Assembly: GCF_021403115.1 (NCBI RefSeq) | Contig: NZ_JAJSSH010000003.1 | Location: forward strand, 124,001-188,000 | Source of the DNA: Sphingobium sufflavum | Lineage (GTDB): Bacteria; Pseudomonadota; Alphaproteobacteria; Sphingomonadales; Sphingomonadaceae | Length of the DNA stretch: 64,000 bases | Direction of reading: 5' to 3' | In this document: in pieces, positions 8,826-17,794 of the stretch | Layout: every line of letters begins with the position of its first letter | Position numbering within the stretch: the first letter of the stretch is position 1 | Notes under the pieces: generated by a model | Database searches by the model: none | Told to the model about the DNA's origin: nothing | The model's input: the letters and a program-made list of their open reading frames with translations, nothing else | Translations under genes and position numbers: made by a program

Positions 8826-9305
8826 ATGATCCGGGGTATCCACCATGTGTCGGTCCATGTCCGCGACCTCGACCGCATGGCGCGTTTCTATCGCGAGGCG
8901 TTCGGGTTCGAGGAGGTGGGCGAACGCTTTGCGTGGGAGGCGGGGCAGGAGAAGCTGGACCAGATCCTCGACGTACCGGAATCGGCGGCGCAGGGCGTGA
9001 TGCTGCGCGCGGGGACATGCTATATCGAATTGTTCCAGTTTGCCGCGCCGCAGCCGGAATCGACCCGTCCCCTGCGGCCCTATGACAGGGGCTACACCCA
9101 TTTCTGCGTCGATGTTACGGACATAGAGGCGGAATATGTGCGGCTGAAATCGGTCGGCATGACGTTCGGCCATCCCGAGCCGGTGGACATGGGCCATGTG
9201 AAGACCGTCTATGGCCGCGACCCCGAAGGCAATGTCATCGAGGTGCAGCAATGCGCGCCCGACAATGGCATGACGCTGGAGGATCTGAAGACCGCGGCGC
9301 TTTAA
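8826..9305 (+). CDS. VOC (glyoxalase/dioxygenase) superfamily protein
   Basis: A 159-residue protein with two babbb modules: IRGIHHVSVHVRDLDRMARF at the start and YTHFCVDVTDIEAEY in the middle, ending in DPEGNVIEVQQ. This spacing of His (HHVSV), Glu (YIELFQF) and Glu (VIEVQQ) matches metal-binding VOC enzymes. Family members include glyoxalase I, methylmalonyl-CoA epimerase, ring-cleaving dioxygenases and resistance proteins, and the sequence alone does not choose between them. GAGAGAG precedes the ATG closely. It stands alone, divergent from glk and well separated from acs. Confidence 0.8.
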   Translation: MIRGIHHVSVHVRDLDRMARFYREAFGFEEVGERFAWEAGQEKLDQILDVPESAAQGVMLRAGTCYIELFQFAAPQPESTRPLRPYDRGYTHFCVDVTDIEAEYVRLKSVGMTFGHPEPVDMGHVKTVYGRDPEGNVIEVQQCAPDNGMTLEDLKTAAL

Positions 9306-9745
9306 GTGTCATCGGCATCCTGTCCTGACGGTCTGCGAATGGTCAACCGAGGCTGGTGGCTCGTCTTCAAGACTCTCGAAGCACCGCCATTTCGGCCCGG
9401 GCATCTCCGAAATGGCGTTCGGCCCCGTGCGAGGGCGGCTGCGGCAAGGACAGGGTGCCCTGCCAAACCTTCGTTCGGGACATCCTGCCGAACCCGGCGG
9501 TGACACGGGTGCAGTAGGGCAGGCGGCGCCCCGTTTTCGCGCACCGATTGCCCCGATCCGGACTATGATCCCGCTGATCCGGGACAGCTTTTCCACACAG
9601 GCCGGTTGCGATTGCGTTTTGTGCAATCATGGTTGTGAATTTGCTTGTTTTCGGAAGCGTGCGCCCGACGTAGACAGGGCGCCATAAGGCAAGCAGGCCG
9701 GAAACCGGGACACGGCACGACGGCGAGACGACCGAGAGGATGTGG
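9306..9745. other. 440-base intergenic region with several hairpins, upstream of acs
   Basis: No gene was recognised. An 11-bp perfect inverted repeat, CGCCATTTCGG (9385-9395) and CCGAAATGGCG (9407-9417), lies in the first half without a T-run. A second short hairpin is GTTCGG (9473-9478) with CCGAAC (9488-9493). The right part (about 9590-9660) is more AT-rich and is the likely location of the acs promoter. The first hairpin may end the VOC transcript or be part of an acs leader. Confidence 0.5.
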
Positions 9746-11689
9746 ATGACCAACAGCTACCCCGTGCCCGCCGAATGGGCTGCCCGCGCGACGATCACAT
9801 CGGATCGTTATGAGGAGATGTATTCGCGTTCGGTGGCGGACCCGGAGGGGTTCTGGCGGCAGGAGGCGCAGCGGCTGGACTGGATCAAGCCGTTCACCAC
9901 GGTCAAGCAGACCAGCTTTCATGAGGCCGATTTCGGCATCCGGTGGTTCGCGGATGGCGAACTCAACGTCTCGGTCAACTGCCTCGACCGGCATCTGAAG
10001 GATCGCGGGCAGGAAACGGCGCTGATCTGGGAAGGGGACGAGCCGGGCGAGGGCCGCCGCTTCACCTATGCACAACTGCATGAAGAAGTGTGCCGTTTCG
10101 CCAATGTGCTGAAGGGGCAGGGCGTCAGGAAGGGCGACCGTGTCACCCTCTACATGCCCAACATGCCCGAAGCGGCCATGGCGATGCTGGCCTGTACGCG
10201 CATCGGCGCGGTCCATTCGGTGGTGTTCGGCGGCTTTTCGCCCGACAGCCTCGCGGGGCGCATCCAGGATTGCGACAGCGTGTGCGTGGTCACGGCGGAC
10301 GAGGGCGTGCGTGGCGGCAGGAAGATCCCGCTCAAGGCCAATGTCGATGCGGCGCTGCACCGCTGCACCAGCGTCAAGTCTGTGATCGTGGTGGCGCGCA
10401 CCGGTGGCGCGGTGCCGATGGTGGAGGGGCGCGACCATGCCTATGCGGACCTGCGCGCCGCCGCCGCCCCGGATTGCGCGCCGGAGGCGATGAACGCGGA
10501 AGACCCGCTGTTCATCCTCTACACCAGCGGTTCGACGGGCAAGCCCAAGGGTGTGCTGCACACCACCGGCGGCTATCTGCTGTGGGTCGCGATGACCTTC
10601 GACTATATCTTCGACTATAAGCCGGGTGAGGTTTTCTGGTGCACCGCCGACATCGGCTGGATTACCGGGCACAGCTATCTGATCTATGGACCGCTCGCCA
10701 ATGGCGGGGCGACGGTGATGTTCGACGGCGTTCCCAACTATCCCGACCATGGCCGCTTCTGGGAGACGTGCGACCGGCTGGGCGTCAATATCTTCTACAC
10801 CGCCCCCACGGCCCTTCGCGCGCTGATGCGCGAGGGCGACGCGTGGGTGAAGAAATATGACCGCTCCTCCATCCGCCTGCTGGGGTCGGTGGGCGAGCCG
10901 ATCAACCCGGAGGCGTGGGAATGGTATCATCGCGTCGTCGGTGACGGGCGCTGTCCCATCGTCGATACCTGGTGGCAGACGGAGACGGGCGGTGCGCTCA
11001 TCTCCCCCCTGCCCGGCGCGACGGCGCTGAAACCGGGCAGCGCGACGAAGCCGCTGTTCGGTGTGCAACTGCAACTGGTCGATGGCGAGGGGCAGGTGCT
11101 GGACGGCGCGACCGAGGGAAATCTGGTCATCACCGATAGCTGGCCGGGCCAGATGCGCGGCGTGTGGGGTGACAGCGAACGATTCTTCCAGACCTATTTC
11201 ACCACCTACCCCGGCAAATATTTCACCGGCGACGGCTGCCGCCGGGACGAGGATGGCTATTACTGGATCACGGGCCGGGTCGATGACGTCATCAACGTGT
11301 CGGGCCATCGCATGGGCACGGCGGAGGTGGAGAGCGCCCTCGTCGCCCATGCCAAGGTGGCGGAAGCGGCGGTGGTCGGCATGCCCCATGCGGTGAAGGG
11401 GCAGGGCATCTACGCCTATGTCACGCTGAACGTGGGTGAGGCGGAGAGCGAGGAGCTGCGGCAGGAATTGCGCAAATGGGTGCGGATGGAAATCGGCCCC
11501 ATCGCCACCCCCGACGCCATCCAGTTCGCGCCGGGCCTGCCCAAGACGCGGTCGGGCAAGATCATGCGCCGCATCCTGCGCAAGATCGCGGAGAATGAGG
11601 TGGAGGCGCTGGGCGACACGTCGACGCTGGCGGACCCGTCGGTCGTCGACAGCCTCGTCGCGAACCGGGTGATCGCTGCGGACGCCTGA
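9746..11689 (+). CDS. acs: Acetyl-CoA synthetase
   Basis: A 647-residue AMP-forming acetate-CoA ligase, the family's usual length. It activates acetate to acetyl-AMP and then acetyl-CoA in the cytoplasm. Motifs in order: [35 protein letters not shown], the P-loop [58 protein letters not shown] and the acetylatable lysine of [11 protein letters not shown] (about residue 605). ATG 9746 was chosen over 9740 because GAGAGG (9734-9739) directly abuts 9740 but is correctly spaced from 9746. The gene is monocistronic and converges on a shared terminator with the outer-membrane protein gene. Confidence 0.95.
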   Translation: MTNSYPVPAEWAARATITSDRYEEMYSRSVADPEGFWRQEAQRLDWIKPFTTVKQTSFHEADFGIRWFADGELNVSVNCLDRHLKDRGQETALIWEGDEPGEGRRFTYAQLHEEVCRFANVLKGQGVRKGDRVTLYMPNMPEAAMAMLACTRIGAVHSVVFGGFSPDSLAGRIQDCDSVCVVTADEGVRGGRKIPLKANVDAALHRCTSVKSVIVVARTGGAVPMVEGRDHAYADLRAAAAPDCAPEAMNAEDPLFILYTSGSTGKPKGVLHTTGGYLLWVAMTFDYIFDYKPGEVFWCTADIGWITGHSYLIYGPLANGGATVMFDGVPNYPDHGRFWETCDRLGVNIFYTAPTALRALMREGDAWVKKYDRSSIRLLGSVGEPINPEAWEWYHRVVGDGRCPIVDTWWQTETGGALISPLPGATALKPGSATKPLFGVQLQLVDGEGQVLDGATEGNLVITDSWPGQMRGVWGDSERFFQTYFTTYPGKYFTGDGCRRDEDGYYWITGRVDDVINVSGHRMGTAEVESALVAHAKVAEAAVVGMPHAVKGQGIYAYVTLNVGEAESEELRQELRKWVRMEIGPIATPDAIQFAPGLPKTRSGKIMRRILRKIAENEVEALGDTSTLADPSVVDSLVANRVIAADA

Positions 11690-11796
11690 CCGGGGCTGAG
11701 CGCCGGGCTGGTGCCGAGGCAGATGGAAACGTCGGCTGGCCTGGAAACGCCCTGGTCTTTCGAGCCGATGCGATCGGTTCGGACGCTGTCCAAACC

Positions 11797-11843
11797 AAAA
11801 AGAAGGGGGCATCCCGTGCGTTGCCCGGATGCCCCCTTCTTTA
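11797..11843. terminator. Bidirectional terminator between acs and outer-membrane protein gene
   Basis: AGAAGGGGGCATCC (11801-11814) and GGATGCCCCCTTCT (11827-11840) form a 14-bp perfect stem. It has A-runs on the left (11797-11800) and TTTATT on the right, so it can work for both converging genes. Confidence 0.9.
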
Positions 11844-11895
11844 TTCCGGTCCGTCCGGCGCACCCTGTCAGGCGCGCCGGACCTGCCCTATCCTA

Positions 11896-12474
11896 TCAGA
11901 AACGATAGCCGAGGACCGCGGCGACCTGATGACGGTTCAGGTTCACGCCCTGATACTTGCCATAGTCGGAATAGCGATATTCGACACGGCCGGTCAGGCC
12001 GCGATAGGTGGTTTCCACACCCGCGCCCAGACGATAGCCGTCGAGGTTCTGGCCGGTCTTGGTGAAGGTGCCGCCGGTCGAGTCATGCAACTCGAAACGG
12101 GCGTTGGTGTAGCCGCCCTTGGCATAGAGCAGCACATTCTGCGTCACCTGGCCGCCGAGACGTGCGCCGGCATACAGGTCGCGGTCGGTGCGCAGCGAGG
12201 CGGCGCCGACGTTATACTTGGTGTCGCTGTCGGTGAATTCACCTTCCACGCCGATGACCGCGCCGTTCAGATTGACGTCATAGCCCAGCACGCCGCCGTA
12301 CAGCAGGCCCTCGCGCTTGGCCGACGGGCCAGCGGGGATCGCGCCGCGCACATTGTCATAGCCGAGGATCGCACCGACGAAGGGTCCGTTGAACGGGGTC
12401 TTTTCCCCATCCTGAGCAAAAGCAGGCGTGGCGAGAGAGACCGCCAAAGCAGCCGTTGCGATAATAAACTTCAT
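11896..12474 (-). CDS. Outer-membrane beta-barrel protein
   Basis: A 192-residue protein with a clear signal peptide ending AFAQ (cleavage near residue 21). It then has alternating aromatic strands: GPFVGAILGYDNV, GVLGYDVNLN, VIGVEGEFT, LYAGARLGGQV, LYAKGGYTNARFE, GYRLGAGVET, GRVEYRYSDYGKY and AAVLGYRF. The terminal Phe is the usual barrel signature. This resembles the eight-stranded OmpA-transmembrane/Omp25-type porin-like families of alphaproteobacteria. Its role is probably structural or surface-related, and no ligand can be named. Its upstream region (12475-12680) is notably AT-rich, consistent with a strong promoter. Confidence 0.85.
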   Translation of the reverse strand: MKFIIATAALAVSLATPAFAQDGEKTPFNGPFVGAILGYDNVRGAIPAGPSAKREGLLYGGVLGYDVNLNGAVIGVEGEFTDSDTKYNVGAASLRTDRDLYAGARLGGQVTQNVLLYAKGGYTNARFELHDSTGGTFTKTGQNLDGYRLGAGVETTYRGLTGRVEYRYSDYGKYQGVNLNRHQVAAVLGYRF

Positions 12475-12721
12475 GATATTCTTCCCTTGGTAATGTTCCT
12501 GAGAACGGGTGCTAGCTAGGGATTGATTAATTCACAGGGAAGGGGGAAGGTCCATTTGTCATAAAGTTGTAGGATTGATGTGACATGATTGCATCATATC
12601 TGCCTGTTATCGCAGGCATTGTTACGATTTATTTCCAACCTGAACAGAATATGAATCGCATAGTGACCTGCGACGAACCGAGGCTAATGAGAGCTTTGTT
12701 TCGGACGGGTTAAGGTTGCGT
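12475..12721. promoter_or_regulatory. AT-rich upstream region of the barrel gene
   Basis: This is the left part of a 548-base gap and has no gene. It is clearly richer in A and T than the surroundings (12520-12665). It carries the minus-strand promoter region of the barrel gene and a short hairpin, TGCCTG (12601-12606) with CAGGCA (12613-12618). Exact -35/-10 boxes could not be fixed. Confidence 0.4.
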
Positions 12722-12905
12722 TGCGATGAGGCCCCATAGCTCCGCTCTTCGCGTATCGGGCGGATTCCTGCCCCCGGCGTCGTGCAGGGAAAGAGCATCG
12801 CTCCCCTCTGTGGCGCGATGGGAAAGCGATGCCGTGCGACGGTTCTAACAGGGGCCTCGCGGCGGAAAGGGGCAATTGCCGGAAGGGCAATCGGTCCGGC
12901 TTTTT
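12722..12905 (+). ncRNA. Candidate structured RNA with its own terminator
   Basis: A noncoding stretch that folds by eye into a closed multi-stem shape. GAGGCCCC (12728-12735) pairs with GGGGCCTC (12851-12858). Inside it, CCTGC (12767-12771) pairs with GCAGG (12784-12788), and GCATCGCT (12795-12802) pairs with AGCGATGC (12825-12832). A terminator-like stem follows: GCCGGA (12878-12883), TCCGGC (12895-12900), then TTTTT. No recognised gene lies just upstream on this strand, so the terminator suggests a small RNA ending here. It was not recognised as SRP, 6S, tmRNA or RNase P RNA. It could instead be the leader of the small gene at 13023. Confidence 0.4.
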
Positions 12906-13022
12906 CCCCGAAGGTCCGCCACCCGGCGCGGAATGTCCTGCGCCAGCGCGTTGCCTTCCTGCATTTCGTCCGATTGTGCCGAACCGCCGGGAACGCCGCG
13001 CCCGCAACGACATTTCTCCTTC

Positions 13023-13313
13023 ATGGCGCATTATTATATCCATATCGACAATGGCATGGGCTTTGTGGCCGACGACACCGGGCAGGAGTTCCCCGATTTC
13101 GAGGCCGCCCGCCTCTATGCCATCCGCAGCGGCGCGGAGATCATCGGCGAGGAACTGGTCGGGCAGGCGCAGCGCGTGGCCCTCACCCTCTATATCGAGG
13201 ATGCCGATCATGTGCCGCTGGCGACATTGCCCATCCATGCCGCCATAGACTGTCGATCGCCGCCGGATGATGGTTTGGAGGGCGACATAGGCACCGTGCC
13301 GCTCTATCCTTGA
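13023..13313 (+). CDS. DUF6894-type small protein
   Basis: A 96-residue protein starting MAHYYIHIDNGMGFVADDTG, then EFPDFEAARLYAIRSGAEIIGEEL, then a beta strand VALTLYIEDADHVPLATLPI. This pattern of a beta-hairpin with an N-D-G turn, an acidic E-x-x-D loop, a helix and a final strand matches the DUF6894 family common in sphingomonads and rhizobia, whose function is unknown. No signal peptide or membrane segment is present. It lies about 120 bases after the candidate RNA terminator. The C-terminal tail after residue 75 is less typical of the family. Confidence 0.65.
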   Translation: MAHYYIHIDNGMGFVADDTGQEFPDFEAARLYAIRSGAEIIGEELVGQAQRVALTLYIEDADHVPLATLPIHAAIDCRSPPDDGLEGDIGTVPLYP

Positions 13314-13373
13314 AACCCGGCCCGGACGAAAGCATGGCGCAGTGGCAGGCCCCTTCTGGCCGAAAGGATCGAC

Positions 13374-13517
13374 ATGGACGACAGGATGATCGACACGCCC
13401 GACGGGCCGATAAGCTGGGCGGAATGGAAGAAGAAAAATCCCGTCCAGATCCCGTCGCGCCGGACCAAGGGCAAGAAGCTGCCCAACAAGGTCAAATTGC
13501 GCACGGATGAGGCGTGA
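13374..13517 (+). CDS. Small basic hypothetical protein (47 aa)
   Basis: An open frame starting at ATG 13374 after GAAAGGATCGAC, encoding MDDRMIDTPDGPISWAEW followed by a strongly basic stretch (KKKNPVQIPSRRTKGKK) and ending RTDEA. The acidic-aromatic start and lysine/arginine-rich middle suggest a nucleic-acid- or ribosome-associated small protein, but no family was recognised. It follows the DUF6894-type gene by 60 bases on the same strand. Reality is judged from coding-like composition and start context only. Confidence 0.5.
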   Translation: MDDRMIDTPDGPISWAEWKKKNPVQIPSRRTKGKKLPNKVKLRTDEA

Positions 13518-13593
13518 TCCCGCGCCGGTAAGCCGACGGTCTGTGATGGGAAAGCCACTCCGCAGGGCCGGATGTGGCGACGGGCCAGCCCCA

Positions 13594-14172
13594 TCAGGCG
13601 ACGGGAACGGCGCGGACCGGCTTGCTAAGATAGAGTGATCCGGTCCGGCAGAAGCGCCAGAGGACGTCCGTCGCGACGCGAATCCCGATGCGGGGGGCGG
13701 TGGTGACGGGCACATCCTGCGCCCCGGCGCGCAGGTCGAATGGCGGGCGGTCCAGTGGCAGGCCATCGAAGCCGCCGTCGATGCCCAGCGCCTGACACAG
13801 CCGCCCCGGTCCCGCGCACCACAGCCGCCGCACGGACGTGCCCCGCCGCGCCGCCATTTCCTCCAGACCCGCCACCGGCTCGATGGCGCGGATCAGCACG
13901 GCGGAGCCAGGAGCGCAGACGATGTTGACGCACCAGTGCAGGCCATAGCTGCGATAGACATAGGCATGGCCAGGCGGTCCGAACATGGCGGCGTTGCGCG
14001 CGGTAGGACCACGGAAACTGTGGCTGGCCGGGTCGTGCGCGGCATAGGCTTCCGTCTCCACGATCGGGCCGCCGACCCCCGCGACCAGCAGGCGGCAGCC
14101 GATCAGGTCGTGCGCCACCCGGTCGACATCGCGGGAGAAGAACGCCCTGTCGAGGCGCGTCCCCGGCTCCAT
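13594..14172 (-). CDS. mpg: DNA-3-methyladenine glycosylase (AAG/MPG type)
   Basis: A 192-residue enzyme of usual length that removes alkylated purines such as 3-methyladenine from DNA. Family signatures are DLIGCRLLV, the catalytic-region IVETEAYAAHDPASHSF, RNAAMFGPPGHAYVYRSYG, HWCVNIVC, VLIRAIEP, GPGRLCQALGID and a late RIGI. It starts three bases after the GNAT gene stop, with alkB further upstream on the same strand. The neighbourhood therefore groups two direct alkylation-damage repair enzymes. Start ATG 14172 is the only one giving the full N-terminal helix. Confidence 0.92.
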   Translation of the reverse strand: MEPGTRLDRAFFSRDVDRVAHDLIGCRLLVAGVGGPIVETEAYAAHDPASHSFRGPTARNAAMFGPPGHAYVYRSYGLHWCVNIVCAPGSAVLIRAIEPVAGLEEMAARRGTSVRRLWCAGPGRLCQALGIDGGFDGLPLDRPPFDLRAGAQDVPVTTAPRIGIRVATDVLWRFCRTGSLYLSKPVRAVPVA

Positions 14173-14175
14173 GGA

Positions 14176-14472
14176 TCAGCCGGGCGCGCCGGTTGCCAAC
14201 AGATCCTGATCCTCCGGGTGGCGGTCGATATAGGCGGCGACGAAGGAGCAGAGCGGAATGACCTTCAGCCCGCGCGCCCGCACATCGGCCAGCGCCCCGG
14301 CGATCAGGCGGCTGCCATATCCCTTGCCCTCCAGCGACGGCGGGACTTCGCTGTGGGTGAAGGCGAGGGCACCCCCGCGCGCGTCATAGGCGGCAAGGCA
14401 GAGCGCATCCCCCACCGCCAGCTCATACCGGCTGCGGTCGGGATTATCGTGGACGGTGAGCGTGTCGGCCAT
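14176..14472 (-). CDS. Small GNAT-fold N-acetyltransferase (YjdJ-like)
   Basis: A 98-residue short GNAT domain. It has a strand pair (SRYELAVGDALCLAAYDAR), then FTHSEVPPSLEGKGYGSRLI, which holds the Q/R-x-x-G-x-G/A-like acetyl-CoA loop (E-G-K-G-Y-G), then the helix AGALADVRARGLKVIPLCSFVAAYI. This is the compact YjdJ/GTLF3-type family whose substrate is unknown. It sits between alkB (126 bases upstream) and mpg (three bases downstream), so it may belong to the same transcript. The C-terminus (DLLATGAPG) is short. Confidence 0.85.
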   Translation of the reverse strand: MADTLTVHDNPDRSRYELAVGDALCLAAYDARGGALAFTHSEVPPSLEGKGYGSRLIAGALADVRARGLKVIPLCSFVAAYIDRHPEDQDLLATGAPG

Positions 14473-14598
14473 GGGAGGACATCCTTATAGAATGGAGGGC
14501 TTATCCCATGGAGAGGGGAAGCCTTTGCGAAGGGGAACGCGGCGGGGCGGCTTTGGCTCCCGTGCCTGGTTCCGGTGGTGGAGTCCGCGCGCGCTCCC

Positions 14599-15177
14599 TT
14601 AGCGCAGGGTGCGAAAGGTGATAGACCAGCGTGTCACATCCATTTCCGCGATGCTATGCTCCCAGTCTCGCCGCGCCTCACCGCCGAGATGATAGACGGA
14701 GCGCGGCGCCAGCGGCAGCGCGGCCCGGTCGAACCCGCGATCGCGGCGGCGGCGCAGGCGCAGCACGGCGGGCACGCCCAGCGACACGCCGATCACGTCC
14801 CCGAACACCGGCCTGTCCCGATGCCAGCCGATCCCCGCACCGGGATCGTAGCGGATTAGCAGGCACTGGACGAGGGCGGCGTCGGGCAGGCCCGCAAAGG
14901 CGGCCGCCCGCGCCTTGACCGGGGCCAGCCAGTCCGGGATCGGCTCCGCCGCGTCGAAATCGCCGTTGTCGAAATCATAGCGCCAGCCGAAACTATGGGT
15001 CAGCCGCTTGCCCAGCCACCCCTGAAAACGAAAGGGGGTGAGCGGCTGTGCGTCGATATGGCCGATCAGCGCCCGTTCCTCGTCCGGGGTGATGAGGGCG
15101 TCGGTATGGGTGAGGCCGGGCGGGAAGGCCGCGGGCCGGCCAGCATCGGCCGGGGCGAACAGATCAGGCTGCGACAT
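14599..15177 (-). CDS. alkB: AlkB family DNA dealkylating dioxygenase
   Basis: A 192-residue Fe(II)/2-oxoglutarate dioxygenase that oxidatively reverses N-alkyl lesions. The signature GIGWHRDRPVFGDVIGVSLG carries the H-x-D metal ligands. The distal His is in HSIAEMDVTRWSITFR, with the R-W-S-I-T-F-R 2-oxoglutarate-binding end. GWRYDFD and a tyrosine-containing LIRYDPG precede it. Start ATG 15177 (MSQPDLF) was chosen over 15264 because the extra 29 residues are Pro/Ser-rich and unlike the family. It is first in a run alkB-GNAT-mpg. No Ada box was identified. Confidence 0.92.
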   Translation of the reverse strand: MSQPDLFAPADAGRPAAFPPGLTHTDALITPDEERALIGHIDAQPLTPFRFQGWLGKRLTHSFGWRYDFDNGDFDAAEPIPDWLAPVKARAAAFAGLPDAALVQCLLIRYDPGAGIGWHRDRPVFGDVIGVSLGVPAVLRLRRRRDRGFDRAALPLAPRSVYHLGGEARRDWEHSIAEMDVTRWSITFRTLR

Positions 15178-15303
15178 GGGGTGAACACTCTTGGCAGGCA
15201 CGGGTGTGGAAGGGGCTGGCGTGGACGATGCGGGGTTGCCCCTCATATGGGGACGATCCCGCACAATCGCACCCGCCCGGTCCGCGCGTCCGTCGTCAGG
15301 GTA

Positions 15304-15942
15304 TCAGGCCATAGTCCCCGCGCCATAATCCCCCGCCCGCTGTTCTGCGGCGATGGGGGCGTCCTCCCCGCGCGAATAGGTGCCGACGAGCATACCCGCC
15401 GCCAGCACCCGCCCGGCAAGCGCGCCGACCAGTTCGCTGCGCCCCGGATTGCTGCCCAGCCGCGCGGTTTCGGACAGGGCGAACAATTGAAACACATAGT
15501 CATGGCGGCCATGGCCGGTGGGTGGATCGGGGGGCAGCCAGCCTTCGAAGAAATAGCTGTTGCGGCCCACGTCGCGGCCATCGCGCGCGCCGCCGTCGTC
15601 GACCGCGATGGCGCCCTCCGCCAGTCGCCTCTCGTCGGCGGGCAGGTTCCACACGATGGCATGGACGAGCGGGCTGGCCGCCGGAGCGTCCGGGTCTTCC
15701 ACGATTAGCGCCAGGCTTGCCGTGCCCGCGGGCGGCTCCCCCCACAGCAGCGGCGGGGAAACCCCCTCGCCATCGGCGGTGAAGCGTTCGGGCAGGCGCG
15801 CGCCGTTGGCAAAGGCGGGGCTGCTGAGCGCCAGATAGGCGTCGGTACGCACCACCTCCTCCTGCACGATCACCAGCTTGCTGTGGCCCGCCCGGACATT
15901 GTGCAACATATGGCCGAGCCAGTTGGGGACATGTTCGAGCAT
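15304..15942 (-). CDS. YbhB/YbcL family Raf-kinase-inhibitor-like (PEBP) protein
   Basis: A 212-residue protein with the phosphatidylethanolamine-binding fold: LSSPAFANGARLPERFTADG, then GVSPPLLWGEPPAGTASLALIVEDPDAP, then LVHAIVWNLPAD, and G-R-x-Y-F-E-G-W-x-P-P-x-G-H-G-x-H-x-Y-F-like YFFEGWLPPDPPTGHGRHDY. These D-P-D-A-P and G-x-H-x-Y motifs form the ligand pocket. Bacterial members have no firmly assigned reaction. The N-terminal 40 residues (MLEHVPNWLGHMLHNVRAG) are a common extension. ATG 15942 has GGAGGCGGAGG just upstream; 15960 is an alternative. It diverges from the carboxylesterase gene. Confidence 0.85.
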   Translation of the reverse strand: MLEHVPNWLGHMLHNVRAGHSKLVIVQEEVVRTDAYLALSSPAFANGARLPERFTADGEGVSPPLLWGEPPAGTASLALIVEDPDAPAASPLVHAIVWNLPADERRLAEGAIAVDDGGARDGRDVGRNSYFFEGWLPPDPPTGHGRHDYVFQLFALSETARLGSNPGRSELVGALAGRVLAAGMLVGTYSRGEDAPIAAEQRAGDYGAGTMA

Positions 15943-16188
15943 CGCGGCCTCCGCCTCCATCATGGTCCGGCGGGTTGCCGGCCTCTCCCCGGTACAACGC
16001 ATGGCCCCCCATTCGTTGCCCGATCCGCTGCGGTAACGGCAAGTTTCGGCGCGCCGTCGCCGCGCCGTGCGCCTTTCCGGTTGCGGGGCGGTGATTTTGG
16101 GGTGAACATGGTTGTGCGGTGAACCGGGAGGAGCGTCCAGAGAGGCGCTGGTCCCGCGCGGACCATGGCCAGTCGGAGAGGAAGAAAT

Positions 16189-17607
16189 ATGCCGGGCAGG
16201 ATGATGCGGATGATGGCGGCGGCGACCTGTCTGGCGGTGGCGGCCCTGCCGGCGATGGCGCAGACCGTCGCCACGGACGCAGGATCGGTGCGCGGGGCGG
16301 TGGACCAGGATGTGGAAAGCTGGAAGGCGATCCCCTTTGCCGCGCCGCCGGTCGGCCCGCTGCGCTGGCGCGCGCCGCAGCCGGTCGCGAGGTGGACGGG
16401 CGTGCGCGATGCGACCGCTTATGGTCCCGACTGCATGCAGAAACCCTTTGGCGGGGATGCCGCCCCGCTGGGCACGACCCCGGCGGAGGATTGCCTGCTG
16501 CTCAACGTCTGGCGGCCGGCCGGGACCGCGAAGGCCGCCCGGCTGCCGGTGATCGTCTGGATCTATGGCGGCGGTTTCGTCAATGGCGGGTCTTCGCCGC
16601 CCACCTATGCTGGCGCGGCGCTGGCGCGGCAGGGGGTGGTGCTGGTCAGCTTCAACTATCGGCTGGGCCGCTTCGGCACCTTTGGCCATCCCGCGCTGAC
16701 CCGCGCCGGGGCGGACGGCGGCCTGATCGGCAATTATGGCTATCTGGACCAGATCGCCGCGCTGAAATGGGTGCAGCGCAATGTCGCGGCGTTTGGTGGC
16801 GACCCGCGCAACGTCACGATCATGGGGGAGAGCGCGGGCGGGATGAGCGTCCATGCGCTGACCACCTCTCCGCTGGCAAAGGGTCTGTTCCAGCGCGGCA
16901 TCATCCTATCCGGCGCGGATGGCACCGCGCATGACCCCGTGACGCTGTCGCAGGTGGAAAAGACCGGCGCGGACTTCCTCCAGGGCAAGGGCATAGCGCC
17001 CGACGATCCGCAGGCGCTGGCGAAGATGCGCGCGCTCCCGGCGGAGCAGGTGGTCGATGGCCTGAATCTGGCGGGGCTGTTCGCCAAGGGGCCGCGCACC
17101 TTCTCCAGCCCCTTCCCGGACGGGCGGATCGCGGTGGACAATGGCGCGGCCTATGCCAGTGGGCGCTTTGCCCATGTGCCGGTGATGATCGGCGCGACCA
17201 GCGACGACATCGGCGGCAAGGCGGGCTTCATGGTCGCGGGCGCACGGCGCAGCGCGGTGGCGCTGGCCGGGGCGAAGCTGCCCGTCTTCTATTATCGTTT
17301 CTCCTATGTGGCGGAATCGATCGGCAAGCGGGGCGCCCCCCATGCCAGCGACATCCCCTTCTTCTTCGACACCGCCGGGATCAAATATGGCGCGGCGACG
17401 ACGGAGCGGGACCGGGCGGTGGCGCGCACGATCAGCCGCTATGTCGTCAACTTCGCGCGCAGCGGCAATCCCAATGGCGCGGGCCTGCCCGACTGGCCTC
17501 GCTATGACCCCGCCGCTGACCGCCTCATGGACTTCACCGCCGATGGACAGGCGGTGGTGGGCAAAGACCCGTGGACGGCGGGCGGCGGCGCGAGCGCCGC
17601 GCCATAG
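16189..17607 (+). CDS. Type B carboxylesterase, exported
   Basis: A 472-residue alpha/beta hydrolase with a signal peptide (AAATCLAVAALPAMAQ). Family motifs: FAAPPVGPLRWRAP, EDCLLLNVWRP, VIVWIYGGGFVNG (oxyanion hole), NYGYLDQIAALKWVQRNVAAFGGDP, the nucleophile in IMGESAGG (about residue 215) and the C-terminal His of HASDIPFFF. The usual acid residue, in a G-x-x-x-x-E-G-like loop, reads IGATSDDIGG, so the acid is not certain. It hydrolyses carboxylic esters in the periplasm or outside; the substrate is unknown. Start 16189 was chosen because AGAGGAAG is well spaced and it gives a normal signal peptide. Confidence 0.88.
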   Translation: MPGRMMRMMAAATCLAVAALPAMAQTVATDAGSVRGAVDQDVESWKAIPFAAPPVGPLRWRAPQPVARWTGVRDATAYGPDCMQKPFGGDAAPLGTTPAEDCLLLNVWRPAGTAKAARLPVIVWIYGGGFVNGGSSPPTYAGAALARQGVVLVSFNYRLGRFGTFGHPALTRAGADGGLIGNYGYLDQIAALKWVQRNVAAFGGDPRNVTIMGESAGGMSVHALTTSPLAKGLFQRGIILSGADGTAHDPVTLSQVEKTGADFLQGKGIAPDDPQALAKMRALPAEQVVDGLNLAGLFAKGPRTFSSPFPDGRIAVDNGAAYASGRFAHVPVMIGATSDDIGGKAGFMVAGARRSAVALAGAKLPVFYYRFSYVAESIGKRGAPHASDIPFFFDTAGIKYGAATTERDRAVARTISRYVVNFARSGNPNGAGLPDWPRYDPAADRLMDFTADGQAVVGKDPWTAGGGASAAP

Positions 17608-17794
17608 GGGGGTCTCGGGGGGCTAGGCTCCTTTCGTCCACGCCCGCCCTGCTGGCGTTCGTTGGGATGACGGGTGTGGAAAGGCTCTCCCCGATACGAT
17701 CCGGGTCGCACCCTGCTGCACGCCGGGACAACGGCCGCTGAGCCGCAGAATATGCGAGCAGCGATCAGCGCATCCTGCCCCGGCTGTTACCGGA

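Noticed and set aside
9563..11863. Long minus-strand open frame opposite acs
   Set aside because: It mirrors acs codons, lacks any recognisable domain and crosses the terminator region.
12601..12618. TGCCTG/CAGGCA hairpin as a terminator
   Set aside because: The stem is only six base pairs and no gene on either strand ends there.
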